DNA of 64,000 bases, taken from NCBI GenBank assembly GCA_947259915.1, contig CAMYOC010000049.1, positions 62,001-126,000 of the forward strand, given 5' to 3'. The position numbers and the translations under genes are program-made. The notes beneath the pieces are model-generated. The model did not search any database and was not told the DNA's origin. It saw nothing but the letters and a program-made list of their open reading frames with translations. Below are positions 14,644 through 24,147 of the stretch, piece by piece. Numbering within the stretch: the first letter of the stretch is position 1; each line of letters begins with the position of its first letter. Source of the stretch: an uncultured Gammaproteobacteria bacterium. GTDB lineage: Bacteria > Pseudomonadota > Gammaproteobacteria > Steroidobacterales > XN24.

Positions 14644-15285
14644 ATGGATCGCAAATACAGCCCGCTGGATCACCTCATAGCTGGCGCCGACGAGGCCCTT
14701 CGCACGGTGTTCTCGCCGGCGGCGAGACCCGCGCGCGAAACGCCGGGCCGCGATTTTGACGAGACCCTGGATGACCCCGAAGATCGGCGTCATGTCGCCG
14801 GCTTGATGCGGGTCAACCACGCCGGGGAAGTGGCCGCTCAGGGCCTGTATCGGGGCCAGGCCGCCACCGCCCGTCTGGAGCAGGTCCGCGCAGCCATGGA
14901 CGAAGCAGCGCGGGACGAGACCGACCATCTCGCCTGGTGCGAAGACCGATTGGCGCAGCTTGGCAGCCGGCCCAGCGTGCTCAACCCACTGTGGTACGCC
15001 GGTTCATATCTGATCGGCGCCGGTGCCGGTCTGATCGGGGATCGTTGGAGCCTGGGCTTTGTCGCCGAGACCGAACGCCAGGTGGCGCGCCACCTGAGTG
15101 AGCACATTGCACGCCTGCCACCTGAAGATGTCCGCAGCCGCGCGATCCTGGATCAGATGCGTGACGATGAGTTGCGCCATCGGGAGACGGCGCTGGATGC
15201 CGGTGGAGCACAACTGCCGGCACCGGTCCGGGGACTGATGTCGCTGGTGTCACTGGCGATGACGCGAGGTGCATACTGGATCTAG
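14644..15285 (+). CDS. coq7: Demethoxyubiquinone hydroxylase Coq7
   Basis: A protein of 213 residues of the ferritin-like di-iron family that adds the C-6 hydroxyl group in ubiquinone synthesis. Iron-ligand motifs are visible: MRVNHAGEVAAQGLY, ARDETDHLAWCEDRL, ETERQVARHLSEH and DDELRHRETA. It has the amphipathic GAGAGLIGDRWSLGF segment used for membrane association. The product acts at the inner membrane with the other Ubi enzymes; ubiG lies about 12 kb away in the window. ATG 14644 lacks a strong ribosome binding site but matches the family start. It is followed by crp in the same direction. Confidence 0.96.
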   Translation: MDRKYSPLDHLIAGADEALRTVFSPAARPARETPGRDFDETLDDPEDRRHVAGLMRVNHAGEVAAQGLYRGQAATARLEQVRAAMDEAARDETDHLAWCEDRLAQLGSRPSVLNPLWYAGSYLIGAGAGLIGDRWSLGFVAETERQVARHLSEHIARLPPEDVRSRAILDQMRDDELRHRETALDAGGAQLPAPVRGLMSLVSLAMTRGAYWI

Positions 15286-15303
15286 CGGAAAGCCCCGGTT
15301 CTC

Positions 15304-15332
15304 TTGCTCTCCTACGCCGCGCCGTGTATTAA
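15304..15332 (+). promoter_or_regulatory. Candidate crp promoter
   Basis: TTGCTC (15304-15309) and TATTAA (15327-15332) are separated by 17 bases and lie about 45 bases before the crp start codon. I see no clear TGTGA-type Crp operator between this and the gene, so autoregulation is not evident. Confidence 0.4.
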
Positions 15333-15375
15333 GGTGTCTGAATAATCAATATGTTGAACCGCCAGAGGGAGTCTC

Positions 15376-16029
15376 ATGGCTGAATCCGCCCAAAATCTCA
15401 GCGACATCCCGGCCATCAATAAATTTTTGAGCCTGTGCCGGATACGCACGGTGCCAGCAAAGACCGTGGTCATCCACGCCGGCGACCTGCCCGACATCCT
15501 CTATTACATCGTCGACGGCTCGGTCGAAGTCATGATCGAAGACGAAGACGGCAATGAGATGGCGCGGGCGTATCTGAACAAGGGTCAGGTCTTTGGTGAG
15601 ATGGGTTTGTTCTACGAGCAACCCACCCGCAGCGCCTGGGTCCGCACCCGCACCGAGTCCGAACTGGCGGAGATGACCTATCCCCGCTTCCGCCAGATCG
15701 CCAACGAGAGCCCCGGACTGCTGTTCGAACTCGCCACCCAGCTGGCCAGCCGCCTCGAGCGGACTAACAAGAAACTGGGCGATCTCGCATTTGTCGACGT
15801 TACCGGCCGCATCGCCCACGCGATCATGGATCTGTGCAACGAGCCTGATGCCATGACCCATCCCGACGGCATGCAGATCAAGGTCAGCCGTCAGGAATTG
15901 AGCCGTCTGGTCGGTTGTTCGCGGGAGATGGCCGGCCGGGTGCTCAAGGTGCTGGAAGAGCAAGGCCTGCTGACAGCCAAGGGCAAGACCATCGTGGTCT
16001 TCAACGTCAGACGCGGCGAAACCGGCTAG
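15376..16029 (+). CDS. crp: cAMP-responsive regulator Crp (Vfr/Clp-like)
   Basis: A protein of 217 residues. The cyclic-nucleotide-binding domain includes [20 protein letters not shown], with the residues equivalent to the E. coli cAMP contacts (Glu75, Arg85, Ser86) conserved. A dimerisation helix and then the helix-turn-helix [20 protein letters not shown] follow; its recognition helix keeps the Arg-Glu pair of E. coli Crp, so it should bind TGTGA-type sites. ATG 15376 has GAGGGAG upstream. The stop overlaps by 4 bp the stop of trpG on the other strand. In many gammaproteobacteria crp/vfr sits near trp genes and coq7, as here. Confidence 0.95.
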   Translation: MAESAQNLSDIPAINKFLSLCRIRTVPAKTVVIHAGDLPDILYYIVDGSVEVMIEDEDGNEMARAYLNKGQVFGEMGLFYEQPTRSAWVRTRTESELAEMTYPRFRQIANESPGLLFELATQLASRLERTNKKLGDLAFVDVTGRIAHAIMDLCNEPDAMTHPDGMQIKVSRQELSRLVGCSREMAGRVLKVLEEQGLLTAKGKTIVVFNVRRGETG

Positions 16030-16613
16030 ACGCTGACCCGCGCGAGGAAATTCTTGAGCAGCGATTTGCCGACCGGGGTCAGGATCGACTCGGGATGGAA
16101 CTGCACGCCTTCCACGGGCAGTTCCCGATGCCTCAAACCCATGATCTCCGCCCGGGCGCCGTCATCGGTCCCGGTCCAGCTGCTCACCTCAAGACACGCT
16201 GGCAGAGGCTCGGGCGCCACCATCAGAGAGTGATAGCGCGTCGCCTCGAATGGATTGTCGAGGCCCCGGTAAAGACGCCTGCCGTCGTGATGGATCAGCG
16301 AGGTCTTGCCGTGCATCACCCGCGGACTGTGGACGATGCGGCCGCCAAAGGCCTGGGCGATGCTCTGATGTCCAAGGCAAACACCCAGGATCGGGATAAC
16401 GCCGGCGAATGCCGCTACCGCGGCGAGCGAAATGCCCGCATCGTCGGGCGTCCCGGGGCCGGGCGAGATCAACAACCGATCCGGCCGCAGGCGACGGATG
16501 CCGTCCAGCGTGATGCGATCATTGCGGAACACCTGGACCTCGCAGCCCAGCTCGCCCAGGTATTGCACCAGGTTGTAGGTGAACGAGTCGTAGTTATCGA
16601 TCACCAGGATCAA
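16026..16613 (-). CDS. trpG: Anthranilate/aminodeoxychorismate synthase glutamine amidotransferase
   Basis: A class I glutamine amidotransferase of 195 residues that supplies ammonia to TrpE or PabB. It opens [20 protein letters not shown], has the oxyanion [16 protein letters not shown], the nucleophile loop [17 protein letters not shown] (Cys) and the His-Glu pair in [11 protein letters not shown]. The start is a TTG at 16613 with GGAG 9 bases upstream; no ATG fits in frame with the homology. TrpG and PabA cannot be separated by sequence alone, and in many bacteria one protein serves both. trpE, trpD and trpC are not in the window. It lies 22 bp behind rpe and is probably co-transcribed. 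Confidence 0.92.
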   Translation of the reverse strand: MILVIDNYDSFTYNLVQYLGELGCEVQVFRNDRITLDGIRRLRPDRLLISPGPGTPDDAGISLAAVAAFAGVIPILGVCLGHQSIAQAFGGRIVHSPRVMHGKTSLIHHDGRRLYRGLDNPFEATRYHSLMVAPEPLPACLEVSSWTGTDDGARAEIMGLRHRELPVEGVQFHPESILTPVGKSLLKNFLARVSV

Positions 16614-16635
16614 GCGCTGGCTCCGGTCTCGCCGA

Positions 16636-17304
16636 TCAGGCGGCAGCGAGTTCTTGGCGCATGGCGTCGATAGTGGCCTTGTAGTCGTCGCTACCGAAGA
16701 TCGCCGATCCGGCGACAAACGTGTCGGCACCGGCTCGGGCGATCTCGCGGATGTTGTCGACCTTGACGCCGCCATCCACCTCGAGGCGGATATCCCGTCC
16801 GCTGGCGTCGATCAGACGCCGGGCTTCAGCCAGCTTGTCGAGCGCGGCAGGGATAAACGCCTGGCCGCCAAAGCCCGGGTTCACCGACATGATCAACACC
16901 ATGTCGATCCTGTCCATGACGTGCTGCAACCAGCTGAGCGGCGTAGCCGGATTAAACACCAGACCGGCCTTGCAGCCGCTGTCGCGGATCAGCTGCAGAC
17001 TGCGGTCCACGTGCTCGCTGGCCTCAGGATGGAAGGTGATATAGCTGGCCCCGGCGGCGGCGAAATCCTCGATCAGACGATCCACCGGCCGCACCATCAG
17101 GTGCACGTCCAGCGGCGCATCGATACCGTATCGCTTTAACGCCTTGCACACTGCCGGTCCGAACGTGAGGTTCGGCACATAGTGGTTGTCCATCACATCG
17201 AAGTGGACGATGTCGGCCCCGGCGCCGAGCACAGCGTCTACGTCTTCACCAAGTCGTGCCAGATCCGCCGAGAGGATAGAGGGCGCGATACGATAATCTT
17301 TCAT
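16636..17304 (-). CDS. rpe: Ribulose-phosphate 3-epimerase
   Basis: A TIM-barrel epimerase of 222 residues that interconverts ribulose 5-phosphate and xylulose 5-phosphate in the pentose phosphate pathway. It starts [21 protein letters not shown]. The metal- and catalysis-linked segments [41 protein letters not shown] and [12 protein letters not shown] are intact. The rpe-trpG order is a shortened form of the common rpe-gph-trpE-trpG arrangement. The start agrees with the family. Confidence 0.97.
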   Translation of the reverse strand: MKDYRIAPSILSADLARLGEDVDAVLGAGADIVHFDVMDNHYVPNLTFGPAVCKALKRYGIDAPLDVHLMVRPVDRLIEDFAAAGASYITFHPEASEHVDRSLQLIRDSGCKAGLVFNPATPLSWLQHVMDRIDMVLIMSVNPGFGGQAFIPAALDKLAEARRLIDASGRDIRLEVDGGVKVDNIREIARAGADTFVAGSAIFGSDDYKATIDAMRQELAAA

Positions 17305-17371
17305 CTTGGGTCCGGAACACCTGCGAGGCCGCCAACTCTACCCCAAGGCCACGCGCGCTGCAGCAGGCCGC

Positions 17372-18151
17372 TCATCTCGTACCCCGGGTCTCGCGGATGG
17401 TGTCATAGGCGGCGCGGATCTCCCGGGTCTTTTCTTCCGCCACCGGGATCATGGAATCGGGCATGCCTCGCGCCCGCAGCTTGTCCGGGTGGTGCTGGTT
17501 CATCAGACGACGATAGGCGGTCTTCACCTCCCGGTCGCTGACCGTGGGTTCGACCCCGAGCACCTTGTAGCTCTCCGCCACCCGATTGCCGGCCGCACGC
17601 TCCGCTGGCCGCCGCGCGCGGGCACTTTGAAGTCGGATAAGGGCCTCGATCTGTGCCAGCTCCACGCGGCCGATGCCGAGCTGGCTGGCCACGTCCCACA
17701 TCACGCGACGGGCAGCCGGGTGTACCGAGCCCGCCGCCAGCATGGCCTGCATCTGGATCTCGACAAAGGCCCGGTCCAGGTTGCGGCTGCGCCGGCCCGG
17801 CCGTTGCATCCGCTCGATCGCGTCCCGGATCGGATAATCCGGGCCCTTGCCCTCGTTGAACAACCGTATCGCCTCGGTGACCTGCTCCGGACTCAGACGC
17901 ATATGGTGCATGATGGCCCGCGCCGAGCGGATTTCGTCCTCGGATACGCGACCGTCCGCCTTGGCGATACGACCCATGACGACGAACGTGGCGGCGAAAA
18001 ACGCGTCCTGGACCTCCGGCGCCGGACGGCGCACCGCCTCGCCGAGGCCACGGTCGAATTGATGACCCAGCAGCGCACCGAGAGCCGCGCCCCACGGACC
18101 ACCCGTCATGGCGCCGAGCGCGGCGCCGACCAGCTTACCGCCCCAGCCCAT
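17372..18151 (-). CDS. djlA: Co-chaperone DjlA (TerB plus J domain)
   Basis: A protein of 259 residues. It starts with a glycine-rich membrane anchor (WGGKLVGAALGAMTGGPWGAALGALLGHQFD), as in DjlA. The middle (about 55-165) is a TerB-like helical domain (FVVMGRIAKADGRVSEDEI). The C-terminus is a J domain with YKVLGVEPTVSDREVKTAYRR and the essential HPDK, so it should stimulate DnaK at the inner membrane. ATG 18151 matches the usual DjlA start; in-frame ATGs upstream (18184, 18226) add residues without homology, and no site has a strong ribosome binding sequence. It lies 67 bp before rpe on the same strand. Confidence 0.93.
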   Translation of the reverse strand: MGWGGKLVGAALGAMTGGPWGAALGALLGHQFDRGLGEAVRRPAPEVQDAFFAATFVVMGRIAKADGRVSEDEIRSARAIMHHMRLSPEQVTEAIRLFNEGKGPDYPIRDAIERMQRPGRRSRNLDRAFVEIQMQAMLAAGSVHPAARRVMWDVASQLGIGRVELAQIEALIRLQSARARRPAERAAGNRVAESYKVLGVEPTVSDREVKTAYRRLMNQHHPDKLRARGMPDSMIPVAEEKTREIRAAYDTIRETRGTR

Positions 18152-18315
18152 AGCGCAGGCTGCCGGCAGCAAGGCGGCCCTCATCGGGGCGTCTGTATAG
18201 GCGTCGGGACTGGAATTGACGGACACTCATGGCTGCTGCAAGAATGCTGGGTTTCCTGGCTGGCGCAGCCAGCTCGTGTGTCGCTAAGTTTTTCGCTTTG
18301 AGGAGATTCGGACGA

Positions 18316-18807
18316 ATGGTATCAGGACAGGACAATACCGGCACGGCAGACCCGCGCCTCGAGTCGGTCGCCATCGCCGCGCGACAGGCCCTGCTGTTCG
18401 GAGAATTCTCCGCAAAAGCGGCCGGCCCGGAGAACTTCGAGGATCCGGTGATGCATACCTATTTTTTGCACTATGTGTTCGGCGCACTGGAGGCGATCGG
18501 CCAGCACGACTCGCTGCCGCAGAAGCTGGAACAGGAAGACCGGATCAATGCCATGGGCCACGCGCTGATGACCTTCGAGGGCAGCAATCGTCAAGAGGTG
18601 ACGGGCACGCTCAAGATGCTCCACCGTGCGACCGATGAGGCCGCGCTCAAGATCCGCGAGGAAGGCCGCAACGCGGCACAGGCATGGGATCTGGGCAGCA
18701 ACGAAGATGCCACCCTGCGCTTCTCTGAGTTGCTGCAAGACCCCGACAACTTCCCGCGCGAGGTCCAGCCCTCGCCGCCGCTGAACTCTGACCCCGGCGC
18801 GCACTGA
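18316..18807 (+). CDS. Uncharacterised protein upstream of purC
   Basis: A soluble, mostly helical protein of 163 residues with no signal peptide or membrane segment. ATG 18316 has GAGGAG 10 bases upstream and gives a start ([13 protein letters not shown]) followed by helices such as [21 protein letters not shown] and [19 protein letters not shown] do not recognise a family. It ends 8 bp before purC, so the two are almost certainly co-transcribed. The upstream in-frame extension to 18229 is hydrophobic and lacks a ribosome binding site. A function linked to purine synthesis would be only a guess from position. Confidence 0.75.
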   Translation: MVSGQDNTGTADPRLESVAIAARQALLFGEFSAKAAGPENFEDPVMHTYFLHYVFGALEAIGQHDSLPQKLEQEDRINAMGHALMTFEGSNRQEVTGTLKMLHRATDEAALKIREEGRNAAQAWDLGSNEDATLRFSELLQDPDNFPREVQPSPPLNSDPGAH

Positions 18808-18815
18808 GGCTCCTC

Positions 18816-19709
18816 GTGTCCACAGTATTCGAATCCCGTATCCCGGGCCTGGAGTTGATCCACCAGGGTAAGGTCCGCGATGTCTACGCCATCGACGAGC
18901 AGCGACTGCTGATCGTCGCCAGCGACCGTCTGTCGGCCTTCGACGTAGTGCTGCCCGACCCGATACCCGGCAAGGGCGAGGTGTTGACCCAGATCTCGAA
19001 TTTTTGGTTCGAGCGCACCGGCGACATCGTCCCCAATCATCTGCTCGATGACAGCGTGGAATCCGTGCTCCCGCCCGGCGTGGACCCGGCGCCGCTGGCT
19101 GGCCGCAGCATCGTCACCCGCCGGCTGCAGCCGCTGGCGATCGAGGCGGTGGTGCGCGGCTATCTCATCGGCTCGGGCTGGAAGGACTACCGGCAAAGCG
19201 GCGCGGTATGCGGTATACCGCTGCCCTCGGATCTGCAGCTGGCGGATCAACTGCCGCAGCCGATCTTTACCCCGGCGACCAAGGCGGCCAAGGGCGAGCA
19301 TGACGAGAACATCAGTTTCGATAGAGCCGCGGCGATCGTCGGCACCGATCTGGCCAAGAAGGTGCGCCAGGTTTCCCTCGACCTTTATCAGGCTGCGGCA
19401 GATTACGCCCGCACCCGGGGCATCATCGTTGCCGATACCAAGTTCGAGTTCGGTCTCGATGCGGATGACCGTCTGTTTTTGATCGACGAATTGCTGACCC
19501 CGGACTCATCACGGTTCTGGCCCGCCCGTTCCTATAGGCCAGGAATCAGCCCGCCAAGCTTCGACAAACAATTCGTGCGCGATTATCTGGAGACCCTGGA
19601 CTGGGACAAGAAGGCCCCGGGCCCGTCGCTGCCGGCGGAGATCATCCAGCGCACCGCGGAAAAGTACCGCGAGGCACAACGGCTGATCACCGGTCAGCCA
19701 AACGACTGA
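18816..19709 (+). CDS. purC: SAICAR synthase
   Basis: Phosphoribosylaminoimidazole-succinocarboxamide synthase, 297 residues, of the longer PurC type. It ligates aspartate to CAIR with ATP in purine synthesis. Landmarks: [28 protein letters not shown] at the N-terminus, the ATP and substrate segments [42 protein letters not shown] and [15 protein letters not shown], and the closing [15 protein letters not shown]. The start is GTG 18816. purE and purK lie 5 kb further on. Its 3' end overlaps the fossil gene on the other strand. Confidence 0.97.
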   Translation: MSTVFESRIPGLELIHQGKVRDVYAIDEQRLLIVASDRLSAFDVVLPDPIPGKGEVLTQISNFWFERTGDIVPNHLLDDSVESVLPPGVDPAPLAGRSIVTRRLQPLAIEAVVRGYLIGSGWKDYRQSGAVCGIPLPSDLQLADQLPQPIFTPATKAAKGEHDENISFDRAAAIVGTDLAKKVRQVSLDLYQAAADYARTRGIIVADTKFEFGLDADDRLFLIDELLTPDSSRFWPARSYRPGISPPSFDKQFVRDYLETLDWDKKAPGPSLPAEIIQRTAEKYREAQRLITGQPND

Positions 19710-19946
19710 TCAGTGCTGCCATCTGGCTGACGCCCTCGGTCAGTGCGGCAGGTCCGGCTCGAGTTCCATGAAGCGCCGTAAGCGGGCGCTGGTGAACGCA
19801 GAGACGCGGGTCTTCTCGTTGCGCGCCCGTGGTGGCCTGACGGTGAATTCGGGGAAACCGACGATCCGCTCCTCCTCACCCAGGAGACAGAGCGTCCCGG
19901 TGGTCTCTTCGGTCAGACAGACGATGCGCTGCGGATATCCTGCCAC
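19687..19946 (-). pseudogene. Decayed cobalamin-type ABC transporter substrate-binding protein gene
   Basis: The minus strand from ATG 19946 encodes about 66 residues that closely resemble the N-terminus of BtuF/FhuD-like substrate-binding proteins (PQRIVCLTEETTGTLCLLGE, RPPRARNEKTRVSAFTSA, ELEPDL), then hits a stop. In the next frame the sequence continues as [22 protein letters not shown] and a stop at 19687, which looks like the family's C-terminus. About 150-180 middle residues are missing. The simplest reading is a large internal deletion with a frameshift. The remnant overlaps the last 23 bases of purC. Confidence 0.72.
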
Positions 19947-20069
19947 TGCAGCCCCACCTCGCTGGCTCTGCTCATATGGTGCTCAACATAGCAGAGCGGC
20001 AACCATGTCCTTGCCAGCCATGGCCAGTTCTGCAACGCTTGTGGCGGCCACCCCGCGTAGAGGCAGGCG

Positions 20070-21413
20070 ATGACAGACTCTCTCCAGGCGATGCTGGAAC
20101 GGTTCCTGTGGGAGCCGCCCGACTTCTTCACCGACGGCCCGGGCAGGATATTGCTCGGCCCGCTGCGCGCGATCTATGCGCTGGCCCGGGACATCGCTAC
20201 CGGACAGCTGACCCTGCGCGCGATGAGCCTGGTCTACACCACGCTGCTTTCGGTAGTGCCACTGATCGCCTTCAGTTTTTCGGTGCTGAAGGGTTTTGGC
20301 TTCCACAAGGAACTCCAGCCGCTGCTCTACACCGCGCTCGAGCCGCTGGGCACCAAAGGTGTCGAGCTGACCGACCGCATCATCGGTTTTGTCGACAATG
20401 TACAGGGCCGGGTGCTGGGCGGAATCGGTCTCGCGCTGCTTATCTATACCGTGATCACCATGGTGCAAAAGGTCGAAAACAGCGTCAACTGGATCTGGCA
20501 GGTCAAGCATCCGCGCTCGCTGGCGCGACGCTTCAGCGACTATCTGAGCGTGCTGTTGATCGGACCGGTGTTGATGTTCGCCGCGATGGGCATGATCGCC
20601 TCGATATCGTCCAACGCGCTGGTGCAAAAAGTGACTGCGCTGGAGCCGTTTGGCACCGGTCTGCTGCTGGCCGGCAAGCTGCTGCCGATTGTGCTGGTCT
20701 CCTTCGTGTTCGCCTTTATCTACGTGTTCGTCATCAACACGCGGGTCAAGGTTCTGGCCGCAGTCATCGGCGGCACCAGCGCCGGTGTGCTGTGGGCCAC
20801 TGCAGGTAAAGTGTTTGCTGCCTTCGTGGTCGGGTCGACCAAATACGCGGCGATCTACTCCAGCTTCGCGATCCTGATCATCGCCCTGATCTGGCTCTAC
20901 ATCAATTGGCTGATCCTGCTCCTGGGCGCACAGATCGCATACTATTTTCAGCACCCGGAAACGCTGCGACGGGGGCGGCGCCGGATCGAGGTACGCGGAC
21001 GCCGCCGGGAAGCCCTGGCGCTGGATATGATGATGCGGGTCGCGCGCCAGTTCATGCAGGGACCGCCGCCGCCCAAACTGGACGATCTTGCCCACGAGAT
21101 GGGCGCACCGGCCGACGCGCTGGCGAATATCGTCGAAGCGCTGCGCCAGGGTGGCATGATCGACTACGCCGAAGACGGCGGACTTCTGCCGGGGCGCGAT
21201 CTGACCAATATCAGTGTCGCCGATGTGTTGCGCGCAGTGCGTCATTCATCGGTCGGAGCCAGCGGGTTGCCAAAGGCCCAGGCGGCCGCCGAGGAGCTGC
21301 TCGATGAGATCGAGAGCGGCATCGACAAGCAGCTTGGCGAGCTGACGCTGAGGGAAATGGTGAGCGCCGAGACGGGTCCCTCAGGCGTCAGGAGTCCGGC
21401 CGCGGTCGCCTGA
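20070..21413 (+). CDS. YihY/BrkB-family membrane protein with C-terminal winged-helix-like domain
   Basis: A protein of 447 residues. Residues 50-300 contain the six membrane segments and conserved pieces of YihY (formerly 'ribonuclease BN'): LRAMSLVYTTLLSVVPLIAFS, GLALLIYTVITMVQKVENSVN and ALIWLYINWLILLLGAQIAY. The C-terminal 120 residues are soluble, with a helix-turn-helix-like pattern (LDDLAHEMGAPADALANIVEAL). The family's RNase activity was a misassignment; its function is still unsettled. ATG 20070 has AGAGGCAGG upstream. It is convergent with pmbA, with a 22-bp gap and no clear terminator. Confidence 0.92.
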   Translation: MTDSLQAMLERFLWEPPDFFTDGPGRILLGPLRAIYALARDIATGQLTLRAMSLVYTTLLSVVPLIAFSFSVLKGFGFHKELQPLLYTALEPLGTKGVELTDRIIGFVDNVQGRVLGGIGLALLIYTVITMVQKVENSVNWIWQVKHPRSLARRFSDYLSVLLIGPVLMFAAMGMIASISSNALVQKVTALEPFGTGLLLAGKLLPIVLVSFVFAFIYVFVINTRVKVLAAVIGGTSAGVLWATAGKVFAAFVVGSTKYAAIYSSFAILIIALIWLYINWLILLLGAQIAYYFQHPETLRRGRRRIEVRGRRREALALDMMMRVARQFMQGPPPPKLDDLAHEMGAPADALANIVEALRQGGMIDYAEDGGLLPGRDLTNISVADVLRAVRHSSVGASGLPKAQAAAEELLDEIESGIDKQLGELTLREMVSAETGPSGVRSPAAVA

Positions 21414-21435
21414 CCGACCCGATCCCGAATCGCGC

Positions 21436-22788
21436 CTACTCGCCGGCGATTTTCATGTTCTCAATAAGAATCGAGCCGGTCCGCACCGCGCCGCGCGCGT
21501 CGATGTCGTCACCGATGCGCGCGATCCCGGCCAGCATGGATCTGAGATTGCCGGCGATGGTGATCTCGCTGACCGGGAACTGAATCTCTCCGTTCTCTAC
21601 CCAGAATCCGGCGGCGCCCCTGGAGTAGTCGCCAGTGACGGTGTTGACGCCCTGTCCGATGAGTTCGCTCACCAGGAAGCCGCTACCCATTTCCGCCATC
21701 AGATCCTCGAGGCTGCCCTGACCTGGGCCAACGATCAGATTGTGGATGCCGCCGGCGTTACCAGTACTCTTTAGCCCCAGACGCCGCGCCGAATAGCTGC
21801 TGAGTACATAGGATTCGAGCTTGCCGTCTTCGACCAGCACACGATCCCGGGTGGCGACGCCCTCGGCGTCGAACGGCACGCTGGCCATGGCCGCGGGCAG
21901 ATGTGGGCGCTCGTCGATGCGCAAGCCCGGGGGGAAGATCTGTTCTCCAACGGCGTCGAGCAGGAACGACGCGCGTCGGTATTGGGACGTGCCGCCGATG
22001 GCGGACACGAAATGACCGATCAGCCCCCGCGCCAGTTCGGCCGGAAACAGGACCGGCGCGTCTCGAGTGCTGAGTTTGCGCGCGCCCAGGCGCGCGACCG
22101 CCCGCTCCGCGGCATGTTGACCCACCTCGTCGATGGACTCCAGCGTGGACGGATCACGACTGGCGGTATACCAGTAGTCCCGCTCCATGCTGCCATCCGC
22201 GGCAGCCGCCACCAGCACACAGCTGACGCCATGGCTGCTGGATGCATAGCCACCGACAAAACCGTGGGAGTTGCCATAGACCCGCAGGCCGCGATGGCTG
22301 TTCAGGGTGCCGCCTTCTGAATTGGTGATGCGTGGGTCGAAGTCCAGACCAGCCGCCTCACATTCGGTGGCGATGCGGATGGCCTCCTCCGGGCTCAACG
22401 CCCAGGGATGATCCAGGGCCAGGTCCGGTACCTCGGCAGGCATCAACTCGGGATCAGCCAGACCCGACAACTTATCCGCGGCAGTAAATCTGGCGATGCT
22501 GCAGGCCTTGGCCACGGTCTCCCGGATCGCCTGCGGCGCAAGATCGGAGGTGCTCGCGCTGCCCTTGCTCGGCCCGAAGTAGACAGTCACGGTAAAGCCA
22601 CGATCGCGCTGATATTCGAGCGTCTCGACCTCTCCCCGGCGCACCATGACCGACAGACCGGTGCCGAGGCTGGCTGCCGTTTCGGCCTGATCGGCACCCT
22701 GGGCCGCGGCATCGGTCAAGGCTTGTTCCACCAGACCTTCGAGGCTGGATCGGGTCATTCCGAATTCAAATGCGGGATCGTTTTGCAC
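21436..22788 (-). CDS. pmbA: Metalloprotease PmbA (TldE)
   Basis: A 450-residue partner of TldD in the two-component protease that processes microcin B17, degrades CcdA and trims peptide precursors. Family segments include RRGEVETLEYQRDRGFTVTVYFG, DFDPRITNSEGG, SFLLDAVGEQIFPPGLRI, LKSTGNAGGIHNLIV and NTVTGDYSRGAAGFWVENGE. PmbA lacks the HExxxH zinc site, which TldD (27906-29348 here) supplies. The start is GTG 22788 with AGGA about 10 bases upstream; the longer open frame upstream is not homologous. It is divergent from the aminotransferase-yjgA unit. Confidence 0.95.
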   Translation of the reverse strand: MQNDPAFEFGMTRSSLEGLVEQALTDAAAQGADQAETAASLGTGLSVMVRRGEVETLEYQRDRGFTVTVYFGPSKGSASTSDLAPQAIRETVAKACSIARFTAADKLSGLADPELMPAEVPDLALDHPWALSPEEAIRIATECEAAGLDFDPRITNSEGGTLNSHRGLRVYGNSHGFVGGYASSSHGVSCVLVAAAADGSMERDYWYTASRDPSTLESIDEVGQHAAERAVARLGARKLSTRDAPVLFPAELARGLIGHFVSAIGGTSQYRRASFLLDAVGEQIFPPGLRIDERPHLPAAMASVPFDAEGVATRDRVLVEDGKLESYVLSSYSARRLGLKSTGNAGGIHNLIVGPGQGSLEDLMAEMGSGFLVSELIGQGVNTVTGDYSRGAAGFWVENGEIQFPVSEITIAGNLRSMLAGIARIGDDIDARGAVRTGSILIENMKIAGE

Positions 22789-22884
22789 GGGTGATTCCTG
22801 TCGTCGCGGCGCAGCGAGTTTAGCAGAGGCGCGGCCGGCGGCTGATGGTATCATCGCGCCCTTTGCCGCAGCAGGATCCGGCCG

Positions 22885-24147
22885 ATGAATCCCGAACAGG
22901 CCTCGACAACGCCACTGCCTCTGGATTGGGTCCGGGCACAATTCCCGGCGCTGGCGACGGACTGGATCCTGATGGACAATGCGGGCGGATCGGTGCCGCT
23001 GGGCAGCGTCATCGATCGGGTCAGCCATTACATGGCCCGTTGGCCTGTCCAGCTCGGCGCCAGCTATGCACCATCGGCCGAGGCGGGAAAGTTGCTGGAA
23101 GACGCCCGCGAATCACTGGCGGCGATGATGGTCGGAGCCGATGGCGCCAGACCCGCAGCCGACGAGCTGGTGGTCGGCAGTTCCACCTCCAGCCTGGTCT
23201 CAAGGCTGGCCCGGGCCATCGCACCGGATCTGGCTCCCGGCGATGAGATTATCGTCACGGATGTGGATCACGAGGCCAATATCACGCCGTGGCGCCGGCT
23301 TGCTGCGCTTGGCGTCAAGCTGCGTACATGGCACCTGAATCTGGAATCCCGCCGGCTCGAGATCGATGACCTGCGGCCACTATTGAACGAGCGCAGTCGC
23401 CTGTTGTGTTTCACCCACGCCTCCAACCTGTTGGGCGAAGCCACGCCGGTAAAAGACATCACCGCACTGGCCCACAAACATGACGCGCGGGTGTGCGTAG
23501 ACGGCGTCGCCTATGCGCCACACCGGCCATTGGCGGTCCGCGACTGGGATGTCGATTTCTACGTCTTCAGCATGTACAAGGTCTATGGTCCCCACTGCGC
23601 GGTGATGTTTACGCGCAGTGATCGGCTGGCCGAGCTCAACAACATCAATCACCAGTTTATGGACGGCATGGAGGGCCCGGGCAAGCTCGAGCCCGGCGGT
23701 TTCCCCTATGAATTGCTTTATGGGGCAGCCGGCGTGCCCGACTATCTGGCTGAACTCGGCCAGCGGCTCGATGGCGGGGCCGACGACGCACAGCCGTGGC
23801 GGGCCATTGCCGACCAGGAAGCTGCGCTCAGCTCGCGGCTGCTTGATTATCTGCACAGCCGTGAGGATGTGGAGATCGTGGGTAGCGCCGGGAATTTGTC
23901 GTCGCGGCTGCCGACGATCTCCTTCACCGTCACCGGCCAGCGCTCGTCAGCGATTCCACCCCTGTGCGAGCCCGCGCGGATCGGCATTCGCTGGGGACAT
24001 TTTTATGCGCCACGACTGGTCGAACGACTGGGGCTGACCGACCGGGATGGCGTGGTCCGGATCTCTATGGTCCACTACAACACCATCGACGAAGTGCACA
24101 CATTGATCCGCTCGCTGGACGCGGGTCTGGATGGGCTACGCGGTTGA
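22885..24147 (+). CDS. Class V aminotransferase, cysteine desulfurase-like
   Basis: A PLP enzyme of 420 residues. The cofactor pocket is seen in DEIIVTDVDHEANITPWRRLA, CFTHASNLLGEATPVKDI, ARVCVDGVAYAPHRPLAVRDWD and the Schiff-base lysine in YVFSMYKVYGPHCAVM. These match the SufS/CsdA-like branch annotated 'cysteine desulfurase-like protein'. The mobile-loop cysteine of true desulfurases (SG.xC type) is not evident in the C-terminal domain, so sulfur transfer is uncertain; related enzymes act on other amino acids. It overlaps yjgA by a few bases (TTGA), so the two are coupled. Confidence 0.87.
   Translation: MNPEQASTTPLPLDWVRAQFPALATDWILMDNAGGSVPLGSVIDRVSHYMARWPVQLGASYAPSAEAGKLLEDARESLAAMMVGADGARPAADELVVGSSTSSLVSRLARAIAPDLAPGDEIIVTDVDHEANITPWRRLAALGVKLRTWHLNLESRRLEIDDLRPLLNERSRLLCFTHASNLLGEATPVKDITALAHKHDARVCVDGVAYAPHRPLAVRDWDVDFYVFSMYKVYGPHCAVMFTRSDRLAELNNINHQFMDGMEGPGKLEPGGFPYELLYGAAGVPDYLAELGQRLDGGADDAQPWRAIADQEAALSSRLLDYLHSREDVEIVGSAGNLSSRLPTISFTVTGQRSSAIPPLCEPARIGIRWGHFYAPRLVERLGLTDRDGVVRISMVHYNTIDEVHTLIRSLDAGLDGLRG

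Noticed and set aside
16026-17304. Complete trp operon near trpG
   Set aside because: Only rpe and trpG are present. trpE, trpD and trpC are not in the window.
19983-21245. 420-codon minus-strand open frame opposite yihY
   Set aside because: His/Gln/Asp-rich antisense reading of a membrane-protein gene, without motifs.
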